A DNA stretch of 64,000 bases. Origin: Molanna angustata (taxonomy: Eukaryota > Arthropoda > Insecta > Trichoptera > Molannidae). Every line of letters starts with the position of its first letter. The stretch's first letter is position 1. The stretch lies in assembly GCA_963576475.1 (NCBI GenBank), contig OY754973.1, positions 9,641,552 to 9,705,551 on the forward strand, read 5' to 3'. Under the pieces are notes generated by a model, which saw only the letters and a program-made list of their open reading frames with translations, made no database searches and had not been told where the DNA came from. The position numbers were made by a program, and so were the translations under genes. Shown here piece by piece: positions 22,801 through 33,961 of this stretch.

Positions 22801-23041
22801 AACAGATTTATAATTATCTCAATAGAGACGAAGTTGGAATATTTAATGTAGGAGAACCGGGAAATCAAGGCACCTACAGGGCTTACGACCTGTCATCGGC
22901 TGGTTTACGTGATCACTTTATGCGCTTGCGCAATGTTCACCAATGATGCCTTTTTAATGAGATCCCTATGAGAGATAATTAAAAATCTGTCAAAAATATC
23001 TTTGACTCCCGACAGGAAAAAAATCCAATGTTTGCGCATAT
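22800..23041 (+). repeat. Dispersed repeat D, copy 1 (short shared ORF)
   Basis: The core reads open in the plus frame: YNYLNRDEVGIFNVGEPGNQ, then GTYRAYDLSSAGLRDHFMRL and RNVHQ. The same core occurs at 60030-60420 and, frame-broken, at 35885-36045. The right end (22974-23041) is an inverted copy of the start of the copy at 60525, ending TTTGCGCATA. This copy therefore looks bounded by inverted sequence, which might be a terminal inverted repeat of about 70 bp or a rearrangement. The family is unidentified. Confidence 0.65.
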
Positions 23042-23584
23042 TTTTTGTTTTACATGTTTTAGTAAAAGTTACTAAAATAATTTGCTATTAATATGGAATT
23101 CCACAAAGTTTGCAAAAATAATTTTAATAAATTTTCAGTTACCTACCTATTAACGTATAACAATAAAAAGAGGTCATTAAAAAATAAATAAAAAAATCAA
23201 AAAGAAGAAAAAATAAGTACAATAAAATTTATGAAATATTGCGTTTACATTATTATAACCTACATTATATTTTAATAATAAGATTTTTATTCCATTCTGT
23301 TATATATTTTAAGTCACGACCCTTAATAATGAGGAAGACGACTAAGTCGTCCATATATGGAGTAGGTGGTTTATTTATTTATTTTATAGAATACTACAGC
23401 AAACAAGAAAAAATTATACAAATATACAAAGATAATTTTTACAATGCCAATTATAGTATTCTAAAAAGTATTACATACACAATTTTTAACAATTTTGAAA
23501 ACAGGATGGGAAAGGATAGAGGTAGGGAGGGGAGTAGGAGGAAGCATCGACCACTAGAAACTCATATTATGATTTATACCCCAC
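23042..23584. other. AT-rich interval, no gene seen
   Basis: The 160-codon frame at 23239-23721 is low-complexity and runs antisense into the LINE tail on the right; I do not regard it as a gene. Confidence 0.45.
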
Positions 23585-23594
23585 GTGTCTCAAT

Positions 23595-24066
23595 CTTCTT
23601 CTTCTTCGCCCTCGCCTTTGTCCCATTTACTTGGGGTCGGCTCTTCTTATTTTATTTCGCCAAACTCGCCTGTCCTGTGCCAGATCAGGATTCAGCTCCC
23701 TCTCTCGCAGATGCTTTTTGATGCTCGACAACCATGTGGCTGGTGGTCTGCCTGGTCTTCTCACTGGAGTCTCGATGTCCAAGGCTTTATTTATCATATT
23801 GTCCGTCGGGCGTCTCAAAATGTGGCCATACCATCTCAGCCTGTTCTCGACTATTTTTTCGTCTATTGGAGCCACTTTGAAACTACCGCGGACGTGGACG
23901 TTCCTCACTTTGTCAAACTTTGTCAGACCCCCAGCCCACCTTAGCATCTTCGTTTCCGCCGCGTGCATCTCTTTTTGGTGTTTCTGTTTTAGTGCCCAGC
24001 ATTCCGAGCCATACGTCATTGCGGGTCTAACCACCGTCTTGTACAATTGTCCCCTGACTCTCACTG
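23595..24066 (-). mobile_element. 5'-truncated RTE-like LINE, C-terminal ORF open
   Basis: The minus strand encodes an unbroken frame: RGQLYKTVVRPAMTYGSECW, ALKQKHQKEMHAAETKMLRW, RNVHVRGSF, ENRLRWYGHILRRPTDNMIN, then a basic RRPGRPPATW and the terminal DRRVWRNKIRRADPK. These are the standard C-terminal blocks of RTE-like polyproteins (YGSECWAL, ExKMLRW, LRWYGHxxRRP). The catalytic core is absent. The 3' end lies at the left in GAAGAAG repeats. A 10-bp duplication GTGTCTCAAT at 23585-23594 and 24067-24076 supports insertion by target-primed reverse transcription. It is among the least decayed LINE tails here, so relatively young. Confidence 0.83.
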
Positions 24067-24076
24067 GTGTCTCAAT

Positions 24077-24797
24077 GTATGGATAAAACGCAGTTAAATT
24101 ATATTGAGTAAATTAAAATTAAATTGATATCTTAGCGAAAGAGATCGAAAATATTGCGCATAAATATTTAGATGGTGACTGCATTTTTAATTTTCAGATT
24201 CAATAGTAGGTACTTTGGACCCTCAACTGATACTTGAAACTGGGGTTTGTAGGATGTTTTTGGGAAAATTTGAATTGTTTTGGATATTTGTAATATCTTC
24301 ATTTCTCCAAACTAAATAATAATGTTTTATTACAGGTAGAGAGTTTTATTATTAACAACATACACCCGATTTACTTTTACAGCGCGGCTGACAGGTCTCC
24401 CGAAGACCATCATTTACTCCCTTTTCAAATCAACGTTTGGCCCGCGACACACTAGAACAACACGTACTTATGCACTTTAAAGGAAATGTTTATTATAAAT
24501 TATAACTACTGCATTATACGTATGCAAAGACCATAAGCAATTATTTTCATTAAACTTGAGTGGTAGGTATATTAAATATACATAACATTATTAAATGCAA
24601 CAAATAAATGAAGGACAATGAGGTTGTGGGAGGGTAGAGAGGATGGAAGTGTGTCTGTTAAAATGTATAAGACAGATATTACAGCTTAAGTCTTTTTTAA
24701 AACGTTAAATCGATGGAGACGTCGAAATATCATCACTTAAAGTGTTCCAATGTCTTGTTGAGCATTATAATCCATACGCGTCATAATTTCAATTCTA
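24077..24797. other. AT-rich interval, no gene seen
   Basis: No domain, RNA or repeat recognised. Confidence 0.45.
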
Positions 24798-25360
24798 TTC
24801 AGGGTGTCTCAAAATTAATTTTATATTTAGTGGATCGATTAAAACAAAGTAAACCTTGTATCGAAAAAATGTTTTTTAATTATTAAAGTACACAATTTGG
24901 TCATTTGTTTCTTAAAAATAATATCGTTAAAATGTAGACCCTCGCGTTCGCAGCACTCATTCAATCGAACAGTTAAATTATTTATGACGGCTCGGCAGGT
25001 GGACTCAGTGATGGCTACCATTTTGTGACGGATATTTTCTCTGAAATGCGCCAGGGAAGTCGGTTTACTGGCGTAAACTTTAGATTTAAGATAACCCCAT
25101 TGGAAAAAATCGATAGGGGTTAAATCAGGACTGCGTGGAGGCCAATTTATGTCACCACTCCTGGAGATCAATTTGCCTGGTAAAATTTCACGAACTCGTG
25201 GCAGAGATGTATTGGACGTGTGTGACGTTGCTCCGTCCTGCTGGAACAATGTTCTTTGGTTATAGCCAGGAAAGTATTGCAGTTCAGGCACCAAGAAGTC
25301 GTCTAACATTTCCACATAACGCTCTGAATACAAATATAAACTTTCTTTTGAGACACCTCA
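24798..25360 (-). mobile_element. DD41D mariner-like element lacking its 5' half
   Basis: The minus-strand frame 25333-24839 encodes the C-terminal half of a Tc1/mariner-group DDE transposase: SERYVEMLDDFLVPELQYF, LFQQDGATSHTSNTSL, PGKLISRSGDINWPPRSPDL, TPIDFFQWGYLKSKVYASKP. The second acidic residue is the D of QQDG and the third the D of TPID; I count 41 residues between them, i.e. DD41D as described for rosa-like insect elements. The helix-turn-helix and first catalytic D are missing. Both ends survive: TTCAGGGTGTCTCAAAA at 24798-24814 and its inverse TTTTGAGACACCTCA at 25346-25360, each next to TA (24796-24797, 25361-25362). The copy is thus an internally deleted derivative that cannot encode an active transposase. 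Confidence 0.85.
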
Positions 25361-27136
25361 TATGCATGAATCATAATCCTGACACAACTAAATTATATGA
25401 TGGACCCACTCAATTTTCTTCCTTCATTGATCCCAAAACTATCCTGGCCCACTCAAGATTCTTCTTTCGTTGATCCCAAAACTTAAACTATTATTTTCCA
25501 GGCATACTTAATCCCCGTATTAAGTTTCTGATGCTCTTTGAGAAATACATAAAATTATTGATGTGTTTTGATTTGATCTGGGACGCAAGCGAGTCATATG
25601 AAATACAATATCGCACCTGACGACATTGATTGATAACCTCTTCTCTATGGTTTTTGAAATGTCAAATCGCGTCGGGAATTGTTTTGTTGACATATATAAT
25701 ATGACGTGAATTTATACCTGATTGAGCTGTTTTATAAATATAAGCTATGTTTCGATGTGTTTGTAGTAATTGTTAATTAGTTATTAGTACAAAGTATCGT
25801 GTGCCTAACTAATGTATGTAGAGCGGAAAATATCATCACGTAGTTCTTAAGTGTATTGTCACAGTCAAGTTTTAAACTGCTAGCCCTAGAACGGGGTTTC
25901 TTAGTTAGGCAGCAGTAGTCTTCTTGTTTGTAAATTGTGATGTGATAAAAAATAATAATAAATTAAATAATTAAAAAAATTCAATTACTTTTTCTTTCAG
26001 GTAAAAACAGTTGTTTTAAAGAAATTACTTTTAAAAAATAAACATGCCGTTTGCACTGAGTGCAAAAGGAAGTGCACATTATATAAAATGCCTACTAACG
26101 AAATTGGTGTTATTATGCAATTTCCAACAAAAACGATCAAGAAAATTTTATTTGACGAATTTCTTTAAATACAGGTTAAGATTGGACGCGTCAGTCGCAT
26201 TTGTGAGACTCCACCTTAGTAATTCATTTCTTAGAGGTAGAGTTATTATTTTTTTGCTAAGCCATATTGGAATAATAAAATGATTAAAAAAGTTAATGAA
26301 AATTATTAAAGTCATTAAGAACCGAAGACTCGATTGGTGAATGGAGAAATTTTGAACATTTCAAACAGAGGGAGTAAGTAAAAAAAACGTTGTAATTATA
26401 GGCATTATTTTTCTATAGAGAGAAACCGAATGAGCGCCGTGAAAACCTCTTAGTGTTTATTTTATGTTAATTTATTGCCAGAGAAATACTCGCCGTGAAA
26501 AAAATATGGATGTAGTTACCAAAATTGAAGAGAGAAAATGGAAGACTGTTCCCTTTCACCTTCCTTTCTTCCAAAATAAACGGCGTCGTTAGCTTCCACG
26601 AACGTTAAAATCTCCATTCTTTATGTTTTTATTTTTGCCTTATTACGCACCCGAGTGAGGATCTATCTTTAAGTTGCGCGGGGGGAAGGGGGGCCAGAGA
26701 GGAGGGGAAGAGCAATCGACACCCCCTCCCCCCGCAACCCCTCACAATACCTCCCTCGTCGCAAAGTCAGCCCCCCTCTGCATAAATTATAACGGTATAT
26801 TAAATTCGAACAAATCATCCTTGCTTCAAACCCATCCACACCGTGAAATGTTTCCGTATTTGATTCCTAGGTGGTGTCGTGTTAGGTGCATTGTTTCGAC
26901 GGTTTCTTTGTTTGCATTTTTATTGCCCGGAAAATATACGGGTTATGCACCGAATTGTTAAGTTCTTTTTTATTGTTTTCAAACAAATAGCTCGTAGAAA
27001 GAAATGAACCATTCACGTTTTGTCAAGCAACATAAATATCAAGAAATAATAAAAAAACCTCAAAACCGATGATATATTTAAAATTCTGTATCTACATTGA
27101 TTATAAATATACACAATTGTGTAGGTGTATATTTAG
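25361..27136. other. No supported gene
   Basis: A G/C-run patch at 26680-26780 (GGGGGGAAGGGGGGCC, CCCCCTCCCCCCGC) lies in otherwise AT-rich DNA. Short frames at 26044 and 26674 have no recognisable domain. Confidence 0.4.
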
Positions 27137-27250
27137 ATGGGTTGATTGAAGAGTGGCCTATTCATTCACCTATAGAACAAGCATTGTTCTTAATTTAGGG
27201 AATATATGAGGATGTATTCGAGTATTTCAAGGACATGTTTATTCTGTTAT
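27137..27250 (+). mobile_element. SINE-A copy with deleted tRNA head
   Basis: The plus strand starts ATGGGTTGATTGAAGAGTGG and jumps to CATTCACCTATAGAACAAGC, then runs AATTTAGGGAATATATGAGG and ATTTCAAGGACATGTTTATT. The body and tail match the other SINE-A copies, but most of the tRNA-like head, including box B, is gone. Confidence 0.6.
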
Positions 27251-27564
27251 TCCCCCATCACCCTCCGTTCTGCTTATAGGGACTAATAACGGCTCCTTGC
27301 AAGACTCTGAAAGAACACATAAAGAACATAAGAAGAGTCCGGAGAACTCTAAAACCTTGCAGACACTGCACTTTATGTGCCAAAGAGATCTAATTATGTG
27401 GAACAACTGACTCACCGTTCACTGATTGTGAAGATAAGAGTGCGCCGAATTTAGGACAGAAAGTCTTGAAAACCCTAAAGTTGTGCTCATCGTGGCTACA
27501 AGGTCTGCATGTATTCACTCTTTACAAAATCGATTTCGCTGTAGGGCACCTATATGTAATGTTT

Positions 27565-27790
27565 AATATTCTTCTTCTTCTTGTTCAGGTTTTAGGCCGA
27601 AGGCCTGTTTTTTCAGTCGGAGAATGCGCCCACTATGGAGTGCAGTGTCCTCATTTCAGTAGTCCGGAGGAGATTTCTAATAGTATCGGCTCTGGCTTCT
27701 ATGGCATAGGTCATTATGGGTCTTACGCACGTTTTGTAAATTCTGGTTTTACTTTCTGTGAGCATACATAATACATATGTTTGTTGTCCA
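27565..27790 (-). pseudogene. LINE tail (ARADT family), copy 1
   Basis: The minus strand reads KTRIYKTCVRPIMTYAIEAR and ADTIRN, then MRTLHSIVG before breaking. This is the YGIETRADT block found in the longer element at 59188-59784. The left end has CTTCTTCTTCTTG and a small hairpin AGGCC-GAA-GGCCT (27594-27606) followed by GTTTTTTCAG, placed like the hairpin at 59182-59195 in the other copy. Confidence 0.7.
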
Positions 27791-28961
27791 GACAGTGTCC
27801 CTGAGGCAGCTAGCTGTAACGGCTGCTTTATGGGTTTATGTTTAATATTGATTTATTTATTTCCATATAAAAAATACAGGATGACAATAATTCAATAGTA
27901 TAACAATAGCACAATATATTATTCAAAATTAGAAGTTGAACAGTACATATTTTTTTACAAAAAAGATACTTAAGAACTAGATGCGGAACGTAAACTGTTT
28001 CACTAGGTTAAAAACCTGTTTTGAAGCAGCTTATAATTATAATTATATAAATATATGATTTAGGTGCGCGTTTGTGTCATTACATGTTAACGTTAAGTAG
28101 TTTATTTATCAGTGTCTTGTCTGCTTTGTCTGTTTTTTACCCATTTTTTGTAATCCCCATTTAAAACTATAATATTTTTAGTTTTCTTCAATATGAATGG
28201 AAACAAATTGATAATTTTTACTCCAAAAGGAAATGAAAAATTATTTGTCCATAAGTCAACTTGGTTCTCGGTATCTGTATATTTGCTTGTCTATAGTCTG
28301 TCTGGTCTGACGTGTAGTTTGGGTCGATTGGAAGTTGTTGAGGTGTGAATAAATATAGATGCAAATGTTTTGAAATATGGAGCTATATTTTGGAATACTT
28401 ATGCCATATGATGAACAGCTCAATAGTTTCCACAATGTGCCATAACCATATAATTCAATGGCCATAACACCGTTTTTATACCGTTTATTATAACGGATGC
28501 AGATACAGTTTATGAATTGGTGCAAATGCTACTTACAATTTGTTCTTCTGAAGAATGTTTTCCAAGCTGTGTCGATCCTCTTCAAGTGGTAGAATTATGG
28601 CGGCTATGGGTACTAGTAGGTAGGTATGTAGTATGATGTGGTGTAATAATTTAAACAGCAATAATTTATGATTTGCATGTCCCCGTAGTAACTCTCCAGG
28701 GTTTACACGGCTCAACACCCAACAAGAAGTTCATCCACCTTATATTTATCGTCTCATCTCTACGTAGTACACGGTGACCAAAAATATACTATCACATTTT
28801 TGAACATTTAGTTGTTGATGCTTGGAAAAATAAACTTGTATTTTTTGCAATAAAGAATAAAGATGGAGGTTATACTTATGAAGAATAAATTTAATGATAT
28901 TTAATGATATTGACAATTGTTTCGTTTCTCACTCTCACGCAGAAATATTCCTATGATCGTT
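27791..28961. other. AT-rich interval, no gene seen
   Basis: No supported gene. The open frames at 28256-28525 and 28533-28718 have no domain. Confidence 0.45.
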
Positions 28962-29160
28962 GGCCTTCGTAGCTCAGTTGATAAGATATCTGACTCCCGA
29001 ACGAAAGATTCCGGGTTCGATTTTCGGTGGAGACACAGTTTTTAATTGTGTTTTCAGTCTGGATCTGAGAGACGCTAATTATCCAGTCTCCAGCTATTGG
29101 CTGCGTATTAAGTTAATAATTAACAGTGCCTGTTAGTTGCAATAGAAAATAAAATAAAAA
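28962..29160 (+). mobile_element. tRNA-derived SINE (SINE-B), copy 2
   Basis: GGCCTTCGTAGCTCAGTTGA (box A region) and GGGTTCGATTTTCGG (box B with a change in the last half) are followed by the SINE-B body TTTTTAATTGTGTTTTCAGT, CTGGATCTGAGAGACG, a CAGTCTCCAG hairpin-like piece and a tail with GCCTGTTAGTTGC ending in AAAATAAAATAAAAA. Confidence 0.84.
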
Positions 29161-29337
29161 TTATACGTGTACCAGATTATTTTTTTTGCAATATAAATAT
29201 TTTAAAAAATGATAGTAGAAATTTTGTAGTTATCGCAAAACTTGTGCCTACAAAATATTATTTAAACATACGAGAACGTACTATGCCTGCAGATGAAAGT
29301 TAATAAATAGATTATTTAATTTTTCTTGTGCGGTACC

Positions 29338-29504
29338 CAAAATTCTGAATTGGATACCCTGTCATAATAGAAGAAGTGTAGGGAGACCACAGAGGACTGA
29401 CGATATTGTGGAAGCAGAGCGACTAGGATAGAAAGAAATGGAAAACCCAGGAAGAGGCCTATATCCAGCAGTGGAGTGAAAGGGGCTAAAATGAAGAAGA
29501 AGCA
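29338..29504 (+). mobile_element. LINE 3' tail (KWQWAGHVARQ family, copy 2)
   Basis: It shares AAAATTCTGAATTGGA, AGTGTAGGGAGACCACAGAG, TGACGATATTGTGGAAGCAG and TATCCAGCAGTGGAGTGAAA with the copy at 4676-4947, with an internal deletion of the VGHGW part. An exact 10-bp duplication GTGCGGTACC at 29328-29337 and 29505-29514 brackets it. Only the last part of the ORF and the 3' UTR are present. Confidence 0.82.
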
Positions 29505-29639
29505 GTGCGGTACCTAAACATTTCTACATTCACAGTGTTCCATTTTCAAACTTATATACTTACTTACTTACCTAAAAATTTGAAGATGGTTGCGATGTTT
29601 TAGGGTGTAAGTAGGTATTTAAGTATACAGTGTTTTTTT

Positions 29640-29798
29640 AAGAAAAAATAAATAATAAATATATGTCCTTGTAACGAGAACTAGAATTCATATAATCTTT
29701 AAATTTAGCATAAATGCTTTGCTATAGATGCACGAAATCACCTGAAAGATTCGAATCTCTCGATACCATTCCAGCGCGCTAGCCACTCTTGTCTACTG
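29640..29798 (-). mobile_element. SINE-A copy, degraded
   Basis: The tail (TATGTCCTTGTAACGAGA), the AGCATAAATGCTTTG core, CTATAGATGCACGAAATC and a decayed head (GATTCGAATCTCTCG, CCAGCGCGCTAGCCACTCT) occur in the same order as in 14440-14611. Confidence 0.68.
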
Positions 29799-30364
29799 TT
29801 CCATATCTACTGTTCCTGAACATTAAAAGAAGAAATAAAAGTATACTTATTTTAAAACCAGAATAGCGTTTCAATAATCAAGAATAAAGATTTTTCAACA
29901 GTATTCTAGTTCTTGTCATTAAGATATTTCGTCAGTATTTTTTCTCAATGAATATGTTTACCTAATTCGTTTGAAAATTTACAACTGCACGGATACTCGT
30001 TTTTGAGATATCTGTTTTCCAATTACTGTGAAATAAAACAAACTATATTTTACATTTTTAATAATTTCTTTATTAATGAATACTTTATTTTGAGTCACTC
30101 TGTACGAATATTCGTTCCGGTGTCTTTTCTGTAAAAAATCCTCTTTCCTTTCAGAAAACGAGATGAAATCCACTTGAACAAAGAAAACGGCTGTTCTGCA
30201 TACAATAATAAGGATAACACAACTTACCTACTATTTTTCAACGTACTCTTTCTTTCTTTCTCTTCTTTTCTTTCAAACTTACTTTCAAGAATAGGTATTA
30301 TCATAGACAATTACATTCTCTCTCTTCACATTCAAAGAGAGACTATATATTTTCTTTGTCTCAT
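29799..30364. other. AT-rich interval, no gene seen
   Basis: Two divergent 64-codon frames at 29979-30173 (minus) and 30174-30368 (plus) abut but show no domain. A CTTT-rich run lies near 30247-30275. Confidence 0.4.
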
Positions 30365-30520
30365 TTAAACATATTGTTTATTTTTGTAGATAATAATGAA
30401 TCAAATGATGACTCTGAAAGAGGGAAATATAAGAAGTTAGAACAACAGACGAACATATATGAATGTAGAAGAGTCAAAGGATGCGTGCCAAGATAGGAAA
30501 ATATAGTGAAATAAATTTAA
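30365..30520 (+). pseudogene. Degraded family-T RTE-like tail
   Basis: AAATATAAGAAGTTAGAACA, ACAGACGAACATATATGAAT and GTGCCAAGATAGGAAAATA parallel the copy at 36385-36480 (TGTAAGAAGCGTGAACAACA, GACGAACATGTATAAGACG, GTGTCAAGATAGAAAAATG). The reading frame is destroyed. Confidence 0.6.
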
Positions 30521-31019
30521 AAATATGCACATGATTTGCAAATTTACTAGGTAGATTAAATCAAAAAAATATCAGTAGAAATAAGTAAAAATACTAGTAG
30601 GAACAGGTTGACTTGTGGTTCTTCAGCAAAAGTTAAAGGTGTGCCATCAATCTATATATTAACTACCTACATTTTGAACTTGTCCCAAGAAATTAAACCT
30701 TTTGCAAGGCGATACACTTCAGTTTAAGTATAGGTTGATAATATTATTATTCAATGCAATTAGATCTTGGTGCTTACAAAAGCTACAATGAAGCTATGCG
30801 TGGCAGTGACATAAGATTTTAAGACAATATATTTCGGAGATATACCTATGACTATTTCATATAGATCAGCTTGATGATAATATTAGTGACACATTCAGGA
30901 AAGTGCGTATATTCCTGTTTTTACTTCAAATAACGCAAGCTGAGGTTTCTGGAAAAAATTGTTATCTTTCTAGATCTCTACATTGAGAGTATTTCGCAGT
31001 CTCCTACCCTACTCCATAG

Positions 31020-31535
31020 GGCAGGGGTGGCCAACCGGTCGATCGCGATCGTGGCAAGGCAAAAAATATAAACATACATAAATACGTAGAACAGACTGCG
31101 CAACGTAATCACCAACTGCTGCACGCATCACGTTACGTTCACGTTATCACGTTACTTTATGGATCTAGATTTCTGGGCATTGGTTTCCAACGAGAAATAC
31201 CTAGTTGAGGAGTATTGTCACTTATTTGACGTTGCGGGCGATGAACTCGGCCTAGCGATAAACAAATGTACTTGCCGTCGCTAGGCGCGCGCTCGAAAGA
31301 AATTTCGAGATGTGGCCTGCCACAGAAGAAATGTTTTGAACAATTGCATTCGTGTTTTGGTTCAACACATTTATGTGAGTCAGCATTTTTCTACTTAAAA
31401 CAAACAAAAAATAAACACCTTTCTCGCTTGACAGACGTTCATACACTGGATTATTTAAGGTTGGCAATTTCCAACTACAAACCTGATTTTGCTAATCTAG
31501 CGGGAGATGCTCAGACGCAGTGCTCACATTAATAT
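31020..31535 (+). pseudogene. hAT-superfamily transposase remnant
   Basis: The plus frame 31266-31532 ends CFGSTHLCESAFFYLKQTKN, KHLSRLTDVHTLDYLRLAIS, NYKPDF and NLAGDAQTQCSH. This matches the C-terminal dimerisation (hATC-like) region of the hAT group related to GTF2IRD2/ZBED-type proteins, where a CES-FS-K-K pattern is followed by LTDxHLxxxLRLA and a terminal Q-SH. An upstream piece (about 31160) reads MDLDFWALVSNEKYLVEEYC in another frame. About 140 bp before it, CAGGGGTGGCCAACCGGTCG at 31022 resembles a hAT terminal sequence and contains a CGATCGCGATCG palindrome. The opposite terminus was not found. Frameshifts make it inactive. Confidence 0.7.
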
Positions 31536-31699
31536 ACATAAGTAGTTACTAAGAATGTTTTCCCTCTTAATAAAATAAAATATACTACTTAATTGTGTAC
31601 TGAACTATGCTGTTTCATTTAAATTTCAATAAGTATATTCCTCAGTAAGCAGTAGATCTTGGATCTAATGTTATCTACAGTAATAGTGAACTCGTAGGT

Positions 31700-31980
31700 A
31701 ATAAATAACAGAAGTAGTGAATAAGTGAGTAGTGAATAACATCAGTAGTCAATAACAGCAGTAGTGAATAAGTTATTAACCATGAACATGACAATCGAGA
31801 ATAGTTTAGAATTCAAATATTACATTCCAACCAGATATTACGTAAGTAGTTAATAAGTGACTAGTGAATAACAGCAGTAGTGAATAAGTGAATAACTATG
31901 AAAATGAACGTAACAATCGAGGATAGTTTAGAATTCAAATATTACATTCCATCCAAACATTACGTAAGTACTTAATATTA
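31700..31980. repeat. Two-copy tandem repeat of about 120 bp plus short GTAGTGAATAA repeats
   Basis: AGTAGTGAATAAG at 31760 and 31875 each begin a unit that continues through ACAATCGAGRATAG, TTTAGAATTCAAATATTACA and TTACGTAAGTA. The units differ by small indels. Several extra AGTGAATAA pieces precede the first unit. Confidence 0.8.
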
Positions 31981-32904
31981 TGACTAAGGTATTAAGTTCG
32001 GCAAAACCTCACGGAGAGTGAACGCGGTGAGATACATTCAAATTGCTCATTAGGTGACATAAAAATACCTGGTTATAAATTATAGGCACCGCCCCCTCAG
32101 AGCGGGACAATTTATTATCACCTTAAATGAGTTAAAGTTTTCGTGTTAAAAGTTGTTAAATTGCCGTGGGACCACAAACTTTACACGACGATGGCAATAA
32201 AATATTATATATCTTCACTTCACCTACAAAACCAACCATAGTATCATCACTGTAACACCAACAACTAGGTAGGTACTTCTGTGAGCGCGGAGTCTAAGAA
32301 CGGTGCGGCGGGCGTCTCTAGGTGTGCTTCCTTCGCGAGTTGGTTACAAGTTTCTTAGAGGAGGAATATCTCTCTCACTCTATACTCCTTCCAGTCCCTG
32401 TCCCCCTGATACAAAATAATATTTATGGCAGTTACGCGATGACAAAACATGGGACAACCACACAGACTACTTGGAAACTGTTGGTACTTTGTGTACTTCA
32501 ACACTAACCTAGGGATGTTATCCAAATTAATCAAGAATAAACTAACTAGTACTGAGCAGTGAATTTTATTTAACTTTCCAACGATAATCTATATAAATAA
32601 AACAAAGTCGGGTTAGTTACACCATTTATAATTCAAAAACGACTGGACAAATTGTAATGATCTCTTTTTTGTTAGATTCGTCTCCGCCCTGAATAGCAGA
32701 ATAACTACCTATTAAAATATTGGAAAATACAACGAAAAAAAATCATTTCAAAAATCAACGGAAAAAACTATCGGTAGGTACTTATATCAAGAACGGCTGG
32801 ACCAACGGCTGATGATGTTCTCTTATTTGTTGAATTCGTCTCCGCTCCACTCCATAAAAATTGGTAAAAAAATATTTTTGGTTAAATATAGCAATTTTGA
32901 TTAT
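31981..32904. other. No supported gene
   Basis: GC-richer bits at 32020-32110 and 32280-32350 are not recognisable. No RNA gene or repeat identified. Confidence 0.4.
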
Positions 32905-32996
32905 AGGTTTGTTGAACGAAATCACATGCGGCGGGATTCGAACTCGCGACTACTGGATTACTAACCCAGCGCGCTAACCGCTCTGCCACCACCCAT
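32905..32996 (-). mobile_element. SINE-A head copy, well preserved
   Basis: On the minus strand from 32996: ATGGGTGGTGGCAGAGCGG, TTAGCGCGCTGGGTTAGTAA, TCCAGTAGTCGCGAGTTCGA and ATCCCGCC. Box A- and box B-like segments are intact and the anticodon-position loop is TTAGTAA. The body to the left is short or diverged. Confidence 0.8.
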
Positions 32997-33961
32997 TTAT
33001 CTCCTTCGTATATTTTTTGATTAATCGAAAAAAAAGTTAATATCCATAATCAATCATAGTTTTACTTCAGATAGGTTAATATACAACTCGAGTTATTAAT
33101 CAACTTTACTCACAATCAAAAAATTTTTCATGATACATTTTAGTTTAGTTATGTGGATTTCTTTTGAAACACCAGAAACTCTTCTGCTTAGGTTCCTCTA
33201 TCTTGTTAACAGCTCCTCAACCTAACTTTTTTCCGATTCAGTTATTATAACAGCACATCATGATGTCTCCTTTTGACCAGGACCACGTTGGCCTTCCATT
33301 CGTCATTAGCCATCACCAACAGCTAAAAGATCTCTATTTATCCCCATGTACGAATTTTCAAAAAAAGTTTTAGATAAATCGTATATTTACCGTAAACACG
33401 CTGTAAATCAAATCGTTAATTTCACAATGCTCAAAAAATCTCCCCTTTTAGTTCTCACCTTCGGAACTCTGGCGCAACGAGCTTCGAAATTGAGATTCGT
33501 CTTACCTACAAAAAAATAAAAATTTAAATAATGTATTCGCGTTTCTTATTAAAGTGTACAAGGGGTAGGGATGGGGTGGAGTTTCACCGTCACGGTATGC
33601 CAAGAGAAATGACTTAACCAATAACGCGGGAATATTATGTTAAGTGCAGCAATTACCGCGAAAAGTTGCTAAGAGTGTACAACACTATACACATTATCTC
33701 GCTACGTGGCTGAACGGCAAAACGAAATGGCCGACTTCATAGTGGTTAATTTAATTATTTTAAATATGATTATACATAATCGCAGAAACTCACATTATTT
33801 TAATTTGAAAATGGTCGCCAGAATACCAACAGTAAATAGGCCAACGAAATTAGTGGATATCCAAATGAGACTGGCTATCGTCATACGTAAAATATCGACT
33901 AGAATATTCCAAATCAAAACAGGAAACAAATTTCACAAACTTACCTATAAACCATAAAGGG
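32997..33961. other. No supported gene
   Basis: The 83-codon frame at 33706-33957 has no recognised domain. The remainder is AT-rich. Confidence 0.4.

Noticed and set aside
23631..24086. 151-codon plus-strand ORF
   Set aside because: It is antisense to the RTE-like C-terminal frame, which has recognisable blocks and a TSD.
26044..26283. 79-codon ORF after a TTTCTTTCAG splice-acceptor-like site
   Set aside because: A single acceptor-like motif is common by chance in T-rich DNA, and the peptide has no domain or matching donor.
32905..32996. Functional tRNA gene on the minus strand
   Set aside because: Box A, an anticodon-like loop and box B are present but the acceptor stem does not close, and the same head occurs at several loci with SINE body attached.
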